64,000 bases of DNA, taken from contig NW_014013626.1 in assembly GCF_000611645.1 (NCBI RefSeq), forward strand, positions 71,363 through 135,362, written 5' to 3'. Made by a program: the position numbers and the translations under genes. The first letter of the stretch is position 1, and each line of letters opens with the position of its first letter. Positions 42,531-53,824 of this stretch are shown here, piece by piece. This DNA is from Monoraphidium neglectum. Lineage: Eukaryota > Chlorophyta > Chlorophyceae > Sphaeropleales > Selenastraceae. A model generated the notes under the pieces. It had not been told where the DNA came from. It saw only the letters and a list, made by a program, of their open reading frames with translations, and ran no database searches.

Positions 42531-42923
42531 ATGGCTAGACAAATTAGAAAAGCTTCTCCAACTAAATTAAGAAGACGCACTTACCGTGGTGTTGTTCATA
42601 TTCAAGCAGGTCACCACAACACAATTATTACAATGACAAATGTTCGTGGAGATGTTCTTTGTTGGAGCTCAGCTGGAGCTTGTGGATTTAGAGGAAAAAG
42701 AAAAGCTACAACATTTGCTGCAAAAAAAGCAGCTGAAATTGTAGCTAAAAAATCAAGAGACTTTCTAATGAAAGAGGCAAAAATCCTTGTCACAGGTCCG
42801 GGACAAGGGCGTGAAACAGCTATCCGTGAAATTTTTAAAGCTGGAATTAAGGTAAGTGTTATTCGTGAAAAAACAGGTATTCCTCATAACGGCTGTCGTC
42901 CACCTAAAAAACGTCGTGTTTAA
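42531..42923 (+). CDS. rps11: 30S ribosomal protein S11
   Basis: S11 forms part of the small-subunit platform near the E site. The 130-residue product has standard length and the motifs [38 protein letters not shown] and the conserved C-terminus [15 protein letters not shown]. The ATG at 42531 gives [10 protein letters not shown]. It stands alone between trnY and trnD; in many plastids it is next to rpoA or rpl36, neither of which is in the window. Confidence 0.98.
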   Translation: MARQIRKASPTKLRRRTYRGVVHIQAGHHNTIITMTNVRGDVLCWSSAGACGFRGKRKATTFAAKKAAEIVAKKSRDFLMKEAKILVTGPGQGRETAIREIFKAGIKVSVIREKTGIPHNGCRPPKKRRV

Positions 42924-42991
42924 CTACTGAAAAAATGGACCATTCAATTTAATCAGGAAATGTCAAACGACATTTTTTAGATATTTACAAA

Positions 42992-43031
42992 TTTATAAGA
43001 TTGAATTAAAAAATTAACTCAATCTTATAAA
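42992..43031 (+). terminator. rps11 3' stem-loop
   Basis: TTTATAAGATTGA / TCAATCTTATAAA inverted repeat, 68 bases past the stop. Confidence 0.6.
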
Positions 43032-43128
43032 CATATTTATTTTTTTAATCATAAATTAATTAATTTGAGAATACTTGAATTCTTGTTAAAACACCATTAG
43101 AAAAAAAGACAAATAAATTCAATTACAT

Positions 43129-43157
43129 TTGTAAAAAGAAGTTTTTTTTGATATGAT
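43129..43157 (+). promoter_or_regulatory. Candidate promoter of trnD
   Basis: TTGTAA and TATGAT with 17-base spacing, 27 bases before trnD-GUC. Confidence 0.38.
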
Positions 43158-43184
43158 TTTATCAAATTTAAAAAATTAAATTCA

Positions 43185-43258
43185 GGGATTGTAGTTCAAT
43201 TGGTTAGAGCACCGCCCTGTCACGGCGGAAGTTGCGGGTTCGAGTCCCGTCAGTCCCG
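43185..43258 (+). tRNA. trnD-GUC: tRNA-Asp (GUC)
   Basis: Acceptor GGGATTG/CAGTCCC, anticodon stem CCGCC/GGCGG, loop CTGTCAC (anticodon GUC). Confidence 0.96.
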
Positions 43259-43309
43259 AAATGTTACTAAATTATATTTATTTAGTAAATAAAGTCTTTT
43301 TGTCTATTT

Positions 43310-43338
43310 TGTTTTCAAAAATGTTTTTTTGATATAAT
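43310..43338 (+). promoter_or_regulatory. Candidate promoter of rps7
   Basis: TTGTCT and TATAAT spaced by 17 bases, with the -10 only 18 bases from the rps7 ATG. If used, the mRNA leader would be about 12 bases, which is unusually short. Confidence 0.35.
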
Positions 43339-43356
43339 CTTTTTAATATAGAAAAA

Positions 43357-43863
43357 ATGCCTCGTCGTCCTATTAAAAAAAAACGAATTTTATTAGCAGA
43401 CCCAGTTTACAACAGTATTTCAGTTAATATGTTAGTTAACCGTATTATGAAAAGTGGAAAAAAAGCTATGGCTTATAGAATTGTTTACAATACTTTAAAA
43501 GAAATTGGTGAAACTACGCAAAAAAACCCTGTTGAAGTTTTTGAAAATGCATTAGAGCATGTTATGCCTCAAGTTGAGGTTAAACCTCGAAGAAAAGCTG
43601 GAGCTGTGCAAATGGTTCCTCGAGTTTTACGCTCGGTTGATAAAGGTAAAACAACAGCATTAAGATGGATTTTAGCAGCTTGTGACAAAAAATCAAGCAA
43701 AAGTATGATTGTTCGCTTAAAAACAGAAATTTTAGATGCTTATGAAAAAAAAGGAAATGCTATAAAAAAAAAAGAAGAATTACATAAAATGGCTATTAGT
43801 AATGCTATGTATTCAAGTCGTCCACAATTAATTTTAAATGCAGTTTCTATTACAACAAACTAA
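43357..43863 (+). CDS. rps7: 30S ribosomal protein S7
   Basis: S7 nucleates the small-subunit head and contacts mRNA at the exit. The 168-residue protein has the family opening [20 protein letters not shown] and the RNA-binding segments [15 protein letters not shown] and [15 protein letters not shown], with a helical C-terminus ending NAVSITTN. It is slightly longer than the usual 155. It precedes atpE by 127 bases, a pair also found in Chlamydomonas. Confidence 0.97.
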   Translation: MPRRPIKKKRILLADPVYNSISVNMLVNRIMKSGKKAMAYRIVYNTLKEIGETTQKNPVEVFENALEHVMPQVEVKPRRKAGAVQMVPRVLRSVDKGKTTALRWILAACDKKSSKSMIVRLKTEILDAYEKKGNAIKKKEELHKMAISNAMYSSRPQLILNAVSITTN

Positions 43864-43990
43864 TTCTGTAAAATTTTTCCTAAATAAAAATAACATTTAA
43901 ATGTCTCATTCAAATTGAAAAACAAAAATCAATAAAAACTACGTACAGTTCTGATTTTTTGATAAAGGTAATTTTAGAAAATTTTTAAAA

Positions 43991-44401
43991 ATGAGTTTAC
44001 AAATTTCAATTTTAACTCCAGAACGTCCGTTTTGGAACGGTCAAGCAGAAGAAATTATCCTTCCGACAGAAACTGGTGAAATGGGTGTTTTAAAAAACCA
44101 CGCGCCTATTATTACTGGATTAGATGTTGGTGCAATGCTTATTCGTACAAAAGAACAATGGAGTTCGTTTGCCATTATGGGTGGTTTTGCTGTTATTAAA
44201 CGCAATCAAGTAACTATTTTAGCAAATGAAGCTGAAGCTTCTGAAACGATTGATTCAGATGAAGCAAAGAATGTATTTGAAACAGCAAAAGTAAACTTAG
44301 AAAAAGCAGAAGGTGTTAAACAGAAAGTTGAAGCTAATTTTGCTTTTAAACGAGCAAAAGCTCGTTTTCAAGTAGTGAAAGTAGTCAATAAAGTTAGATA
44401 A
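43991..44401 (+). CDS. atpE: ATP synthase CF1 subunit epsilon
   Basis: Epsilon is the rotor-stalk subunit that inhibits ATP hydrolysis in the dark. The 136-residue product has the N-terminal beta-sandwich (SLQISILTPERPFWNGQAEE, TETGEMGVLKNHAPIITGLD) and the C-terminal helical hairpin (about 88-136) containing AKVNLEKAEG. It is not joined to atpB, which is 25 kb away, as in Chlamydomonas. A short stem-loop follows. Confidence 0.97.
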   Translation: MSLQISILTPERPFWNGQAEEIILPTETGEMGVLKNHAPIITGLDVGAMLIRTKEQWSSFAIMGGFAVIKRNQVTILANEAEASETIDSDEAKNVFETAKVNLEKAEGVKQKVEANFAFKRAKARFQVVKVVNKVR

Positions 44402-44408
44402 TTAAATA

Positions 44409-44444
44409 AAATAACATCTAAAACAAAAATTTTAGATGTTATTT
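44409..44444 (+). terminator. atpE 3' stem-loop
   Basis: AAATAACATCTAAAA / TTTTAGATGTTATTT inverted repeat starting eight bases after the stop. Confidence 0.65.
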
Positions 44445-44549
44445 TTAACTTTTTTGAAAAAAAAAAATTCTCTCTTTTTTAGTTTTCAACTTGAAGTCTA
44501 ATATTTTAAATCTTTTTCAAAACTTAAATTCCGGCCTTCTTTAAAAATA

Positions 44550-44665
44550 TTTGATTCGGGGGCTTCGGGGGGGTTCCCCCCCGGGCCTTCGGCCCTCTAG
44601 GGCTTCGAGAAGCCCTCGGTTCCCCCCGGGGGGGCCCCCCCGACCCATAGGGTCTAGCCCCCGCA
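44550..44665. repeat. GC-rich palindrome cluster
   Basis: GGGGGGTTCCCCCC, GGGCCTTCGGCCC and AGGGCTTCGAGAAGCCCT modules between atpE and trnS-UGA. Confidence 0.87.
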
Positions 44666-44847
44666 AATACAATCAACGTGAGTGAACGTTAGATAAATTA
44701 ATGAATTCTTTGCATTTTCACCTAATTTTACTTTTTATAAAAAGTAAAACCAAAAAAATTTTTGAAGTTTTAATAAAATTTTTTCAAAAGTGTTAATCTT
44801 GTATTTTTTACAGGTTTTTTATAAAATAAACATATATTTATAATAAA

Positions 44848-44934
44848 GGAAAGGTGGCAGAGTGGTTGAATGCTCTGGTTTTGAAAACCAGCGTGGCTTT
44901 ACGGTCACCGGGGGTTCGAATCCCTCCCTTTCCG
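44848..44934 (+). tRNA. trnS-UGA: tRNA-Ser (UGA)
   Basis: Class II tRNA, acceptor GGAAAGG/CCTTTCC, anticodon stem CTGGT/ACCAG, loop TTTGAAA (anticodon UGA). Confidence 0.96.
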
Positions 44935-44988
44935 AAAATTGTTAGTGAAAGTTTGAGTTTTGAATAACTTAAGAAAAAAAAATTTATT

Positions 44989-46662
44989 ATGAAGTTAGCT
45001 TATTGGATGTATGCAGGTCCGGCCCATTTAGGAACCTTGCGTGTTGCTAGTTCGTTTAAAAATGTGCATGCTATTATGCATGCCCCGTTAGGGGATGACT
45101 ATTTTAACGTTATGCGTTCTATGTTAGAACGCGAACGTGATTTTACGCCGGTAACAGCTAGTATTGTTGATCGACACGTCTTGGCTCGAGGCTCTCAAGA
45201 AAAAGTTATCGAAAATATTACAAGAAAAGATAAGGAAGAACGTCCAGATCTGATTGTTTTAACTCCAACGTGTACATCAAGTATTTTACAAGAAGATTTA
45301 CAAAATTTTGTAAATCGTGCTTCCTTTGAATCTGAATCAGATGTTATTTTAGCTGATGTCAATCATTATAGGGTGAATGAAATCCAAGCTGCCGATCGTA
45401 CATTAGAACAAATCGTTCGTTTTTATTTAGAAAAAGCAAAGAGAGATCCAAGTTTTAAAGTGAAAAAAACAGAAAAACCTTCAGCAAATATATTAGGCAT
45501 TTTTACATTAGGGTTTCATAACACACATGATTGTCGTGAATTAAAACGTCTTCTAAATGATTTAGGTATTCAAATTAATGAAATTATTCCAGAAGGTTGT
45601 TCCGTTCAAAATCTAAAAAATCTTCCAAAAGCTTGGTTTAATATTGTTCCTTATAGAGAAATTGGTTTAATGACCGCTGTTTACTTAGAAAAGGAATACA
45701 AGATGCCCTACATATCAGTCACACCGATGGGAATTATCGATACAGCATCTTTTATTCGGGAAATTGCCCCAATTTTAACAAACGTTTACGATTTAACTCC
45801 GGGCTTCGCTAGGGCCGAAGGCCCTAGACCCGTTGGGTCTCGGGGGGGACCCCCGAGGGCCGAAAGCCCTCGAGGCTCTATGGGCCTAGCCCCACCGAAC
45901 GATGATCAAATTTTACAGGCTTTTAATCCTAAAGAGATTTTTTTAAAACTTGAATCTTATATCAATCAACAAACTAAATTTGTTTCCCAAGCGGCATGGT
46001 TCTCGAGATCAATTGATTGTCAAAATTTAACAGGTAAAAAAACAGTTGTATTTGGTGATGCTACTCATGCTGCAAGCATGACCAAGATTTTATCTCGTGA
46101 AATGGGAATTCAGGTTGTTTGCGCAGGAACTTATTGTAAACATGATGCAGATTGGTTTCGTGAACAGGTTTTAGGTTTTTGTGATGAAGTTTTAATTACA
46201 GACGATCATACTCAAGTAGGAGAGATGATTGCTCGCCTAGAACCTTCAGCAATTTTTGGAACTCAAATGGAAAGACATGTAGGCAAACGTCTTGACATTC
46301 CTTGTGGTGTTATTTCAGCACCGGTTCATATTCAAAATTTTCCATTAGGTTATCGCCCGTTTTTAGGCTATGAAGGAACAAATCAAATAGCAGATCTAGT
46401 TTATAACTCGTTTACCTTAGGAATGGAAGATCATTTACTCGAAATCTTTAATGGTCATGATACAAAAGAAGTAATAACTAGATCTATTTCAAATTCTAAC
46501 AATTTAGAATGGTCAAAAGAAGCTTTAGAAGAACTTTCTAGAGTTCCTGGATTTGTTCGTGGTAAAGTAAAACGTAATGTTGAAAAATTTGCAAACACAA
46601 ATTCTCTTCGTTCTATTACATTAGAAACAATGTATGCTGCTAAAGAATCTGTTAATGCTTAA
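44989..46662 (+). CDS. chlB: Light-independent protochlorophyllide reductase subunit B with palindrome-derived insertion
   Basis: ChlB forms, with ChlN, the catalytic NB protein of DPOR, which reduces protochlorophyllide in the dark; ChlL supplies electrons. The start [20 protein letters not shown] is typical. Asp36, the unusual iron-sulfur ligand of ChlB, is present in APLGDDYF. Other family blocks are [14 protein letters not shown] and, near the end, [16 protein letters not shown]. Of 557 residues, about 33 (roughly 271-303) are translated GC palindromes between YDLTPGF and NDDQILQ. The gene is absent from angiosperm plastids and typical of green algae, gymnosperms and cyanobacteria. chlL and chlN are not in the window. 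Confidence 0.96.
   Translation: MKLAYWMYAGPAHLGTLRVASSFKNVHAIMHAPLGDDYFNVMRSMLERERDFTPVTASIVDRHVLARGSQEKVIENITRKDKEERPDLIVLTPTCTSSILQEDLQNFVNRASFESESDVILADVNHYRVNEIQAADRTLEQIVRFYLEKAKRDPSFKVKKTEKPSANILGIFTLGFHNTHDCRELKRLLNDLGIQINEIIPEGCSVQNLKNLPKAWFNIVPYREIGLMTAVYLEKEYKMPYISVTPMGIIDTASFIREIAPILTNVYDLTPGFARAEGPRPVGSRGGPPRAESPRGSMGLAPPNDDQILQAFNPKEIFLKLESYINQQTKFVSQAAWFSRSIDCQNLTGKKTVVFGDATHAASMTKILSREMGIQVVCAGTYCKHDADWFREQVLGFCDEVLITDDHTQVGEMIARLEPSAIFGTQMERHVGKRLDIPCGVISAPVHIQNFPLGYRPFLGYEGTNQIADLVYNSFTLGMEDHLLEIFNGHDTKEVITRSISNSNNLEWSKEALEELSRVPGFVRGKVKRNVEKFANTNSLRSITLETMYAAKESVNA
45799..45897. repeat. GC-rich palindrome cluster inside chlB
   Basis: GGGCCGAAGGCCC, GACCCGTTGGGTC and GGGGGGGACCCCC modules, open in the chlB frame. 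It encodes [10 protein letters not shown], nearly identical to AEGPRPMGSR produced by the rpoC1 cluster. Confidence 0.92.
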
Positions 46663-46878
46663 TACAGAAAATTTTTTAAGATAAGATCATCAAAAAAAAC
46701 CTGTAAATTGATTCCTTAAATAATTTTTTTGTTTATAAAAGTTTACCAATGTTTGATTGAGTTGAATAAATATATGTTTTAATTTAAAATAGAATTTTAA
46801 ACACGGTTAAGTTTATTATTTTTACTTCATTTTTTGATTTTCAATACCCTAAAACTAATTTTTATTTAATTATTTATT

Positions 46879-46980
46879 ATGAACTTTGAAATCGTTTTTC
46901 AACTTGCAAGTTTATTATTAGTTGTTGCAGCAGGACCTTTAGTTGTAGTATTATTATCTGCCCGTGGTGGGAATCTTTAA
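46879..46980 (+). CDS. psb30: Photosystem II protein Psb30 (Ycf12)
   Basis: Psb30 is a small single-helix photosystem II subunit near cytochrome b559. The 33-residue frame runs [20 protein letters not shown] and ends in [11 protein letters not shown], matching family length and its characteristic RGGNL end. It is followed by a long stem-loop (46991-47061). Confidence 0.94.
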   Translation: MNFEIVFQLASLLLVVAAGPLVVVLLSARGGNL

Positions 46981-46990
46981 TTTTAATAAA

Positions 46991-47061
46991 AATAATAAGG
47001 ATTGAAAAAATATTTTCTATTTGATTTTTTCGCTGAAAATATTTTTTCAATCCTTATTATT
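46991..47061 (+). terminator. psb30 3' stem-loop
   Basis: AATAATAAGGATTGAAAAAA with its inverted copy, about 25 paired bases, ten bases after the stop. Confidence 0.7.
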
Positions 47062-47206
47062 TTAAAAAAAAAATTTACTATAATCAAGCAATTATAACCT
47101 TTTTTTAAGAAAAATTTTGCAAACTCTAATTTTTACATTTGTTAACAATTATAAAAAATAACTAGAGAATTAATTTTATTATTTATTATAATAAATAATA
47201 AAAAAG

Positions 47207-47278
47207 GGGTTACTAACTCAATGGTAGAGTACTCGGCTTTTAACCGATAAGTTCTAGGTTCGAGTCCTAGGTAACCCA
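47207..47278 (+). tRNA. trnK-UUU: tRNA-Lys (UUU)
   Basis: Acceptor GGGTTAC/GTAACCC, anticodon loop CTTTTAA (anticodon UUU). There is no intron and no matK, unlike land plants. Confidence 0.95.
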
Positions 47279-47373
47279 AAAAAGTATTACCCAATACTAT
47301 TGGGTTAAAGAAAAATAAAAAATACAATAGATTTTTGATAAGAATGAAAAAAAACATTTTTACTCTTTTTTCT

Positions 47374-47447
47374 GGGCGAACGACGGGGTTCGAACCCGCG
47401 AATGATGGAGTCACAATCCATTGCCTTACCACTTGGCTACGCCCGCC
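47374..47447 (-). tRNA. trnH-GUG: tRNA-His (GUG)
   Basis: Minus strand; anticodon stem ATGGA/TCCAT, loop TTGTGAC (anticodon GUG), acceptor GGCGGGC/GTTCGCC with two G-T pairs and the C discriminator typical of tRNA-His. Confidence 0.94.
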
Positions 47448-47525
47448 AGAAGTCAAAATAAAAATCTCTATTTAAAGAGATTTAAATTTATATTATATTA
47501 TAATATAACAGAATTTTTTTTTTCT

Positions 47526-47597
47526 CAATTTCTCAATAATCAGTCTATTTCCTATAGATATAATTTAGAATAAAAAAGACTAATTATCGAGAAATTG
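47526..47597. repeat. Imperfect stem-loop between trnH and psaA exon 3
   Basis: CAATTTCTCAATAATCAGTCT and its near-complement (two mismatches) around a 30-base loop. It may belong to the trnH upstream region or to the 5' side of the trans-spliced intron RNA. Confidence 0.5.
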
Positions 47598-47831
47598 AAA
47601 AAATTATATTAGTTGTTTATAGAAATTTAATAATAAGGTTGTTATTATTTTATATATTAAATTATTAAAATAAAAAATAACACAACTCAAGAAGTTTCAA
47701 TGAATATACAGTATCTTTGAAAGATATAGCATCTGGCTATAATAAACAATTAAAAAAAAAAACGAAGATACGTTATTGAATAGCTATGCTTTTAAAATTT
47801 TTTTTCTGTAATTCTATAAAAATCACGAATA

Positions 47832-47901
47832 GAAGCCGTGTGCAGTTAAAATTGCATGCACGGATTTTGAGGGAGGTTGTTTGATAACAGCTTTACCTAA
47901 C
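47832..47901 (+). other. 3' half of trans-spliced group II intron (psaA intron 2), domains V-VI
   Basis: A domain V-like hairpin AGCCGTGTGC...GCATGCACGGATT (47832-47867) is followed by a domain VI-like hairpin with an adenosine-rich 3' strand, ending ACCTAAC just before exon 3. The intron's 5' portion starts elsewhere, after exon 2 at 52962, so the two transcripts must pair in trans. The leftward extent of this half is unknown. Confidence 0.8.
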
Positions 47902-49888
47902 TGCATATTTCCATGGAGCACGTTTTTCGAACTATGAAGCTTGGTTGAGTGATCCTACTCATATTAAACCAAGTGCTCAAGTAGTATGGCCAGTTGTTGG
48001 TCAAGAAATTTTAAACGGAGATGTTGGTGGTGGTTTCCAAGGTATTCAAATTACTTCTGGTTTATTTCAACTATGGCGAGCTAGCGGTATTACAAGCGAA
48101 TTACAACTTTACAGTACAGCAATTGGCGGTTTAGTTTTTGCAGCTGCCATGTTCTTTGCTGGTTGGTTCCATTATCACAAAGCTGCCCCAAAACTAGAAT
48201 GGTTCCAAAATGTTGAATCAATGTTAAATCACCATTTAGCTGGTTTATTAGGTTTAGGAAGTTTAGGTTGGGCGGGTCACCAAATCCACATTTCTTTACC
48301 GGTAAACAAATTATTAGATGCTGGTGTTGATCCAAAAGAAATCCCACTTCCACATGATTTAATCTTAAATAGACAAATCATGGCAGATCTTTACCCAAGT
48401 TTTTCAAAAGGTTTAGCTCCATTTTTTACGTTACAATGGAGTGAATACAGTGATTTCTTAACATTTAATGGAGGTTTAAATCCTGTGACGGGTGGTTTAT
48501 GGTTAAGTGACACGGCTCACCACCACGTAGCTATTGCTGTTCTATTTTTAGTAGCAGGTCACATGTATCGTACAAATTGGGGTATTGGACACTCAATTAA
48601 AGAAATTTTAGAAGCTCACAAAGGACCGTTTACGGGTGAAGGTCACGTAGGTCTTTATGAAATTTTAACAACGTCTTGGCATGCTCAATTAGCAATTAAT
48701 TTAGCATTATTTGGGTCTTTATCTATTATTGTTGCACATCACATGTATTCAATGCCTCCATATCCTTATCTTGCTACAGACTATGGTACGCAATTATCAT
48801 TATTCACACATCATAATTGGATCGGTGGTTTCTGTATTGTAGGTGCAGGTGCTCACGCAGCTATTTTTATGGTTCGTGATTATGATCCTGCTAGTTCATA
48901 CAATAACTTATTAGATCGTGTTATTCGTCATAGAGATGCAATTATTTCTCATCTTAACTGGGTTTGTATTTTCTTAGGATTCCATAGTTTTGGTCTTTAT
49001 ATCCACAATGATACTATGAGTGCATTAGGGCGTCCACAAGACATGTTCTCTGACACTGCAATTCAATTGCAACCTGTTTTTGCACAATGGATTCAAAACA
49101 CTCATTTTTCTGCTCCACAATTCACAGCACCAAACGCTTTATCTGCAACAAGTGCTTCTTGGGGTGGTGATTTAGTAGCTGTAGGTGGTAAGGTTGCTAT
49201 GATGCCTATTTCTTTAGGAACTTCAGACTTCCTGGTTCACCATATCCATGCTTTTACTATTCATGTAACGGTATTAATTTTGTTAAAAGGTGTTTTATTC
49301 GCACGTAGTTCTCGTTTAATTCCAGACAAAGCAAATTTAGGTTTCCGTTTCCCATGTGACGGTCCTGGTCGTGGTGGAACTTGTCAAGTTTCTGCTTGGG
49401 ACCACGTATTTTTAGGACTTTTCTGGATGTACAATTCTTTATCGATTGTTATTTTCCATTTCTCTTGGAAAATGCAATCTGATGTTTGGGGTACAGTAAA
49501 TGCAAATGGTGTTTCACACATTACTGGTGGTAATTTTGCTCAAAGTGCTAATACAATTAATGGTTGGTTACGTGATTTCTTATGGGCTCAATCATCTCAA
49601 GTTATCCAATCATACGGTTCTGCTTTATCAGCATATGGTTTAATTTTCTTAGGTGCACACTTTGTTTGGGCATTCTCATTAATGTTCTTATTTAGTGGTC
49701 GTGGTTACTGGCAAGAACTGATCGAGTCAATTGTATGGGCTCACAGTAAATTAAAAGTTGCTCCATCTATTCAACCACGTGCGTTAAGTATTACTCAAGG
49801 TCGTGCTGTTGGTGTAGCTCACTACTTATTAGGTGGTATTGCTACTACTTGGTCTTTCTTCCTAGCTCGTATTATTGCAGTAGGTTAA
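47902..49888 (+). CDS. psaA: Photosystem I P700 apoprotein A1, exon 3
   Basis: This is most of PsaA, partner of PsaB in the photosystem I core. The exon opens with one base completing a Gly codon, then [20 protein letters not shown]; it holds the FX-ligand block [20 protein letters not shown] and ends ARIIAVG. There is no start codon; it is joined to exon 2 (52782-52961), which lies downstream, so splicing must be in trans. Exon lengths (180 + 1987) plus an 89-base exon 1 would give 751 residues, the normal size. Exon 1 is not in the window. The first full codon after the junction is Ala, where many PsaA have Met. A stem-loop closes the gene. Confidence 0.95.
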
Positions 49889-49917
49889 AAAAACCAAAAT
49901 TAGTTTTAAAAATTGTT

Positions 49918-49954
49918 AGTTTAACAAGTCATTAAAAAATTGACTTGTTAAACT
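49918..49954 (+). terminator. psaA exon 3 3' stem-loop
   Basis: AGTTTAACAAGTCA / TGACTTGTTAAACT inverted repeat, 30 bases after the stop. Confidence 0.65.
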
Positions 49955-50041
49955 TTTTCTTCAAAAGAAGATTAAAAATTTTTTTATGCTAATATAATAT
50001 TAAATAAAAAGTTTTTAAATTTATTGTCTTCGGATTTAACT

Positions 50042-50213
50042 CGTCGGGCCCCGGGGGGAAACCCCCCGAGGCTAAAAGCCTCTCTAGGGGCCTCTAAGGC
50101 CCCTCGGAAACCCCGAAGGCTTCTCAAAGCCTTAGAGGCCTCTAGACCCAATGGGTCTAGAGGTCTCTAGGGCCTTCGGGGGGTTCGAGGGCCTTCGGCC
50201 CTACCCGCACAAA
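50042..50213. repeat. GC-rich palindrome cluster upstream of psbD
   Basis: About 170 bases of GGGGGGAAACCCCCC, GAGGCTAAAAGCCTC, GACCCAATGGGTC and GGGCCTTCGGCCC modules, ending 80 bases before the psbD start. Confidence 0.88.
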
Positions 50214-50240
50214 ACTAAGAAATACTACTCTTTTAAGTAA

Positions 50241-51356
<1,116 letters not shown>

Positions 51357-51359
51357 ATT

Positions 51360-51425
51360 TTTAATTCAATTTTAAAGAGTAACTTACTCAATTAAAACTA
51401 GGTTGCTCTTTAAAATTGAATTAAA
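51360..51425 (+). terminator. psbD 3' stem-loop
   Basis: TTTAATTCAATTTTAAAGAG with its inverted copy, starting four bases after the stop. Confidence 0.65.
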
Positions 51426-51530
51426 AAGCAATAAAGTTTCTTTCTTAATTTATTTTTATTAGTTTTTTGAATATAAACTAGATTAGTTGTCTTTTTTTGA
51501 ATTTTATTTTATTATTCAATAAATGTAAAA

Positions 51531-51602
51531 TCCTTAGTAGCTCAGCGGTAGAGCGGTCGGCTGTTAACCGATAGGTCGTAGGTTCAAGTCCTACCTGGGG
51601 AG
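51531..51602 (+). tRNA. trnN-GUU: tRNA-Asn (GUU)
   Basis: Acceptor TCCTTAG/CTGGGGA (two G-T pairs), anticodon loop CTGTTAA (anticodon GUU). Confidence 0.95.
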
Positions 51603-51683
51603 AATTTATAATTTATAGTAATTACTTGTTTATTTGTTGGTAGACAGATTATAATTAAATACGAAGTTTAATTCCTTTTTTAA

Positions 51684-51757
51684 CGCAGGATAGAGCAGTC
51701 TGGTAGCTCGTGGGGCTCATAACCCCAAGGTCGCAGGTTCAAATCCTGCTCCTGCAA
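51684..51757 (+). tRNA. trnfM-CAU: Initiator tRNA-fMet (CAU)
   Basis: Acceptor CGCAGGA/TCCTGCA with the unpaired C1-A72 typical of initiators, and three G-C pairs at the base of the anticodon stem (GGGG/CCCC) flanking the CTCATAA loop. Confidence 0.95.
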
Positions 51758-51829
51758 TATTTTAAATAGATATATATATCTATTATTTCTCTTGAAATTC
51801 TCAATCTTCTTTTGATTCTATAAAAAAAA

Positions 51830-52075
51830 ATGTCACATATTGTTAAAATTTATGATACTTGTATTGGTTGTACACAATGCGTTCGTGCTTGTCCTTTAGA
51901 TGTTCTAGAAATGGTTCCTTGGAATGGCTGCAAAGCTAGTCAAATGGCTTCAGCACCTCGTACAGAAGATTGTGTTGGTTGTAAGCGCTGTGAAACAGCT
52001 TGCCCAACAGATTTCTTAAGCGTTCGTGTTTATTTAGGTTCTGAAAGCACAAGAAGTATGGGATTATCATATTAA
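51830..52075 (+). CDS. psaC: Photosystem I iron-sulfur protein
   Basis: PsaC carries the terminal FA and FB [4Fe-4S] clusters that reduce ferredoxin on the stromal side of photosystem I. The 81-residue product has both cluster motifs, [12 protein letters not shown] (11-22) and [12 protein letters not shown] (48-59), and the conserved C-terminus [15 protein letters not shown] very long inverted repeat follows at 52118-52210. Confidence 0.98.
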   Translation: MSHIVKIYDTCIGCTQCVRACPLDVLEMVPWNGCKASQMASAPRTEDCVGCKRCETACPTDFLSVRVYLGSESTRSMGLSY

Positions 52076-52117
52076 TCCAGAATTCTAACAAATTTTCTTT
52101 TGGTTATGTTTATTTAA

Positions 52118-52210
52118 TAATATAACTAAGATTTTTTTTCAGTGAGTCTCCAATCCAAAAAAGTCATTTTTGAATTGGAGACTCACTGAAAAAAAATCTT
52201 AGTTATATTA
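52118..52210 (+). terminator. psaC 3' stem-loop, very long
   Basis: Near-perfect inverted repeat with arms of about 40 bases (TAATATAACTAAGATTTTTT outward) around a short loop, ending just before the petL leader. Confidence 0.75.
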
Positions 52211-52354
52211 TATGTTTTTTTCTTAGCTTCTCGAGTCTTTTTAAAGTTAAACGAAAAAAATTATTTTTCAAAGTGTCTTTTTATTTTAATCTATTTAAGT
52301 AAATAGATTTTTTTTCGTTTAGAAAAATGAATTTTTGAAAATTTTTTTTTGATT

Positions 52355-52453
52355 ATGTTAACTATTACAAGTTATGTAGTTTTATTAATTGGTGCTTTAG
52401 GTTTTACGTTAGGTTTATACTTAAGTTTATTAAAAGTTGTTAAATTAATTTAA
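52355..52453 (+). CDS. petL: Cytochrome b6f complex subunit L
   Basis: PetL is a one-helix stabilising subunit of the cytochrome b6f complex. The 32-residue frame reads [20 protein letters not shown] and ends LLKVVKLI, fitting family length and hydrophobic profile (helix about 4-26). It follows psaC, as in Chlamydomonas, and is closed by a long stem-loop. Confidence 0.9.
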   Translation: MLTITSYVVLLIGALGFTLGLYLSLLKVVKLI

Positions 52454-52460
52454 AGAAGAG

Positions 52461-52570
52461 TAAGTTTTTTTAAATCCAACATTCAAAGTGAAAATAAATA
52501 AAAAATTAGAAATAAAAAGAAAAATTTGTTTTTATTTTTACTTTGAATGTTGGATTCAAAAAAGTTTTTA
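52461..52570 (+). terminator. petL 3' stem-loop
   Basis: Arms ATCCAACATTCAAAGT / ACTTTGAATGTTGGAT, extended by T/A tracts, around a loop of about 50 bases. The loop contains one copy of a sequence repeated at 52581-52620. Confidence 0.65.
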
Positions 52571-52620
52571 ATAGATCATGAAATAAATAAAAAATTAGAA
52601 AAAAGAGAAAAATTTGTTAT
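52494..52620 (+). repeat. Imperfect direct repeat in the petL-psaA exon 2 spacer
   Basis: Two copies of about 40 bases built on AAATAAATAAAAAATTAGAA and GAAAAATTTGTT (about 52494-52532 and 52581-52620), differing by a few bases. Confidence 0.65.
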
Positions 52621-52701
52621 AATTAAAATAAAAATATAAGATTATCTGAATCTTATTTTTGTAACAAAAATCTCTTTATATAGATTTTTTTTGGAGTACG
52701 T

Positions 52702-53000
<299 letters not shown>

Positions 53001-53041
53001 TGCTCCAAAATCTTTGATTTTGGACGGGGTCCCCCCCAACT
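53001..53041. repeat. Hairpin plus C-run
   Basis: CCAAAATCTTTGATTTTGG directly followed by GGGGTCCCCCCC. Similar AATC-type hairpins border GC clusters at 25277 and 59445. Confidence 0.6.
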
Positions 53042-53487
53042 TTCAAATAATAATAGTTTAAAAAACTATTATTTAAGCTTTTGAATTTAAATATTTAAAT
53101 TACGAAAAAATTTTTAAAAAATTCAAAATGTTGGGTGCTAGATTATTTTTTAAGACACTTATAGAACCTATAAATGAATATCAGATTTTCCAGGAATTCT
53201 GAAATTCTTAATATTTTTTAAAATATTATGTTTTAAAATCTAAATTAATAAAATTTTTTTTTTGAAACACGCATTTTTGAAAAAAATAAAAAGAAGTTCC
53301 ACTTACTTACTTTTTAATTCTTATTTTAAAATAAGTTTATTTTAGGTTTGTCTGTTTTGTTTAAAATTTTTCAATAAATTTTCTTTAAAACTTAAAAGAA
53401 GAAAAAAACTATTCTAGTTCATAGCAAAAATGTTTTTATCAAACGTGTAAATTTATTTTGATTTCAAGCTTTTAGCAAAAAATTTCG

Positions 53488-53542
53488 ACGAGGGCCTTTG
53501 GCCCTCTAGGGCTTCTCGAAGCCCTCGGGTTTCCCCCCCGAA
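53488..53542. repeat. GC palindromes
   Basis: GAGGGCCTTTGGCCCTC and AGGGCTTCTCGAAGCCCT followed by GGGTTTCCCCCCC. The same three-module order recurs at 56320-56372. Confidence 0.85.
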
Positions 53543-53748
53543 AAATAAAAACCTGAAGCTTTTATTTTAATAAAATGAAACAAAATAAAAAGGAAACTCA
53601 AATAAGATTTTTCTGACTAAATCAGTTAAGATGTTTGAAAAACAGAAAAAAAGATAAAGACTTTATACTTTTTTGAGTAAATTCGTGTTAATAATCCTTA
53701 TTTTAGCTTTAGTTTATTTAATAAACAATTAAGATAAATATCTGTGCT

Positions 53749-53824
53749 CGGGCCTAGGGGAGACCGAAGGCTTCTAGGGGCCAAAGGCCCCTAGAAGCCC
53801 TAAAGGGCCAAAGGCCCTCGAGAC
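53749..53824. repeat. GC palindromes
   Basis: Nested palindrome: AGGCTTCTAGGGGCCAAAGG with its complement, then GGGCCAAAGGCCC. Confidence 0.83.
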
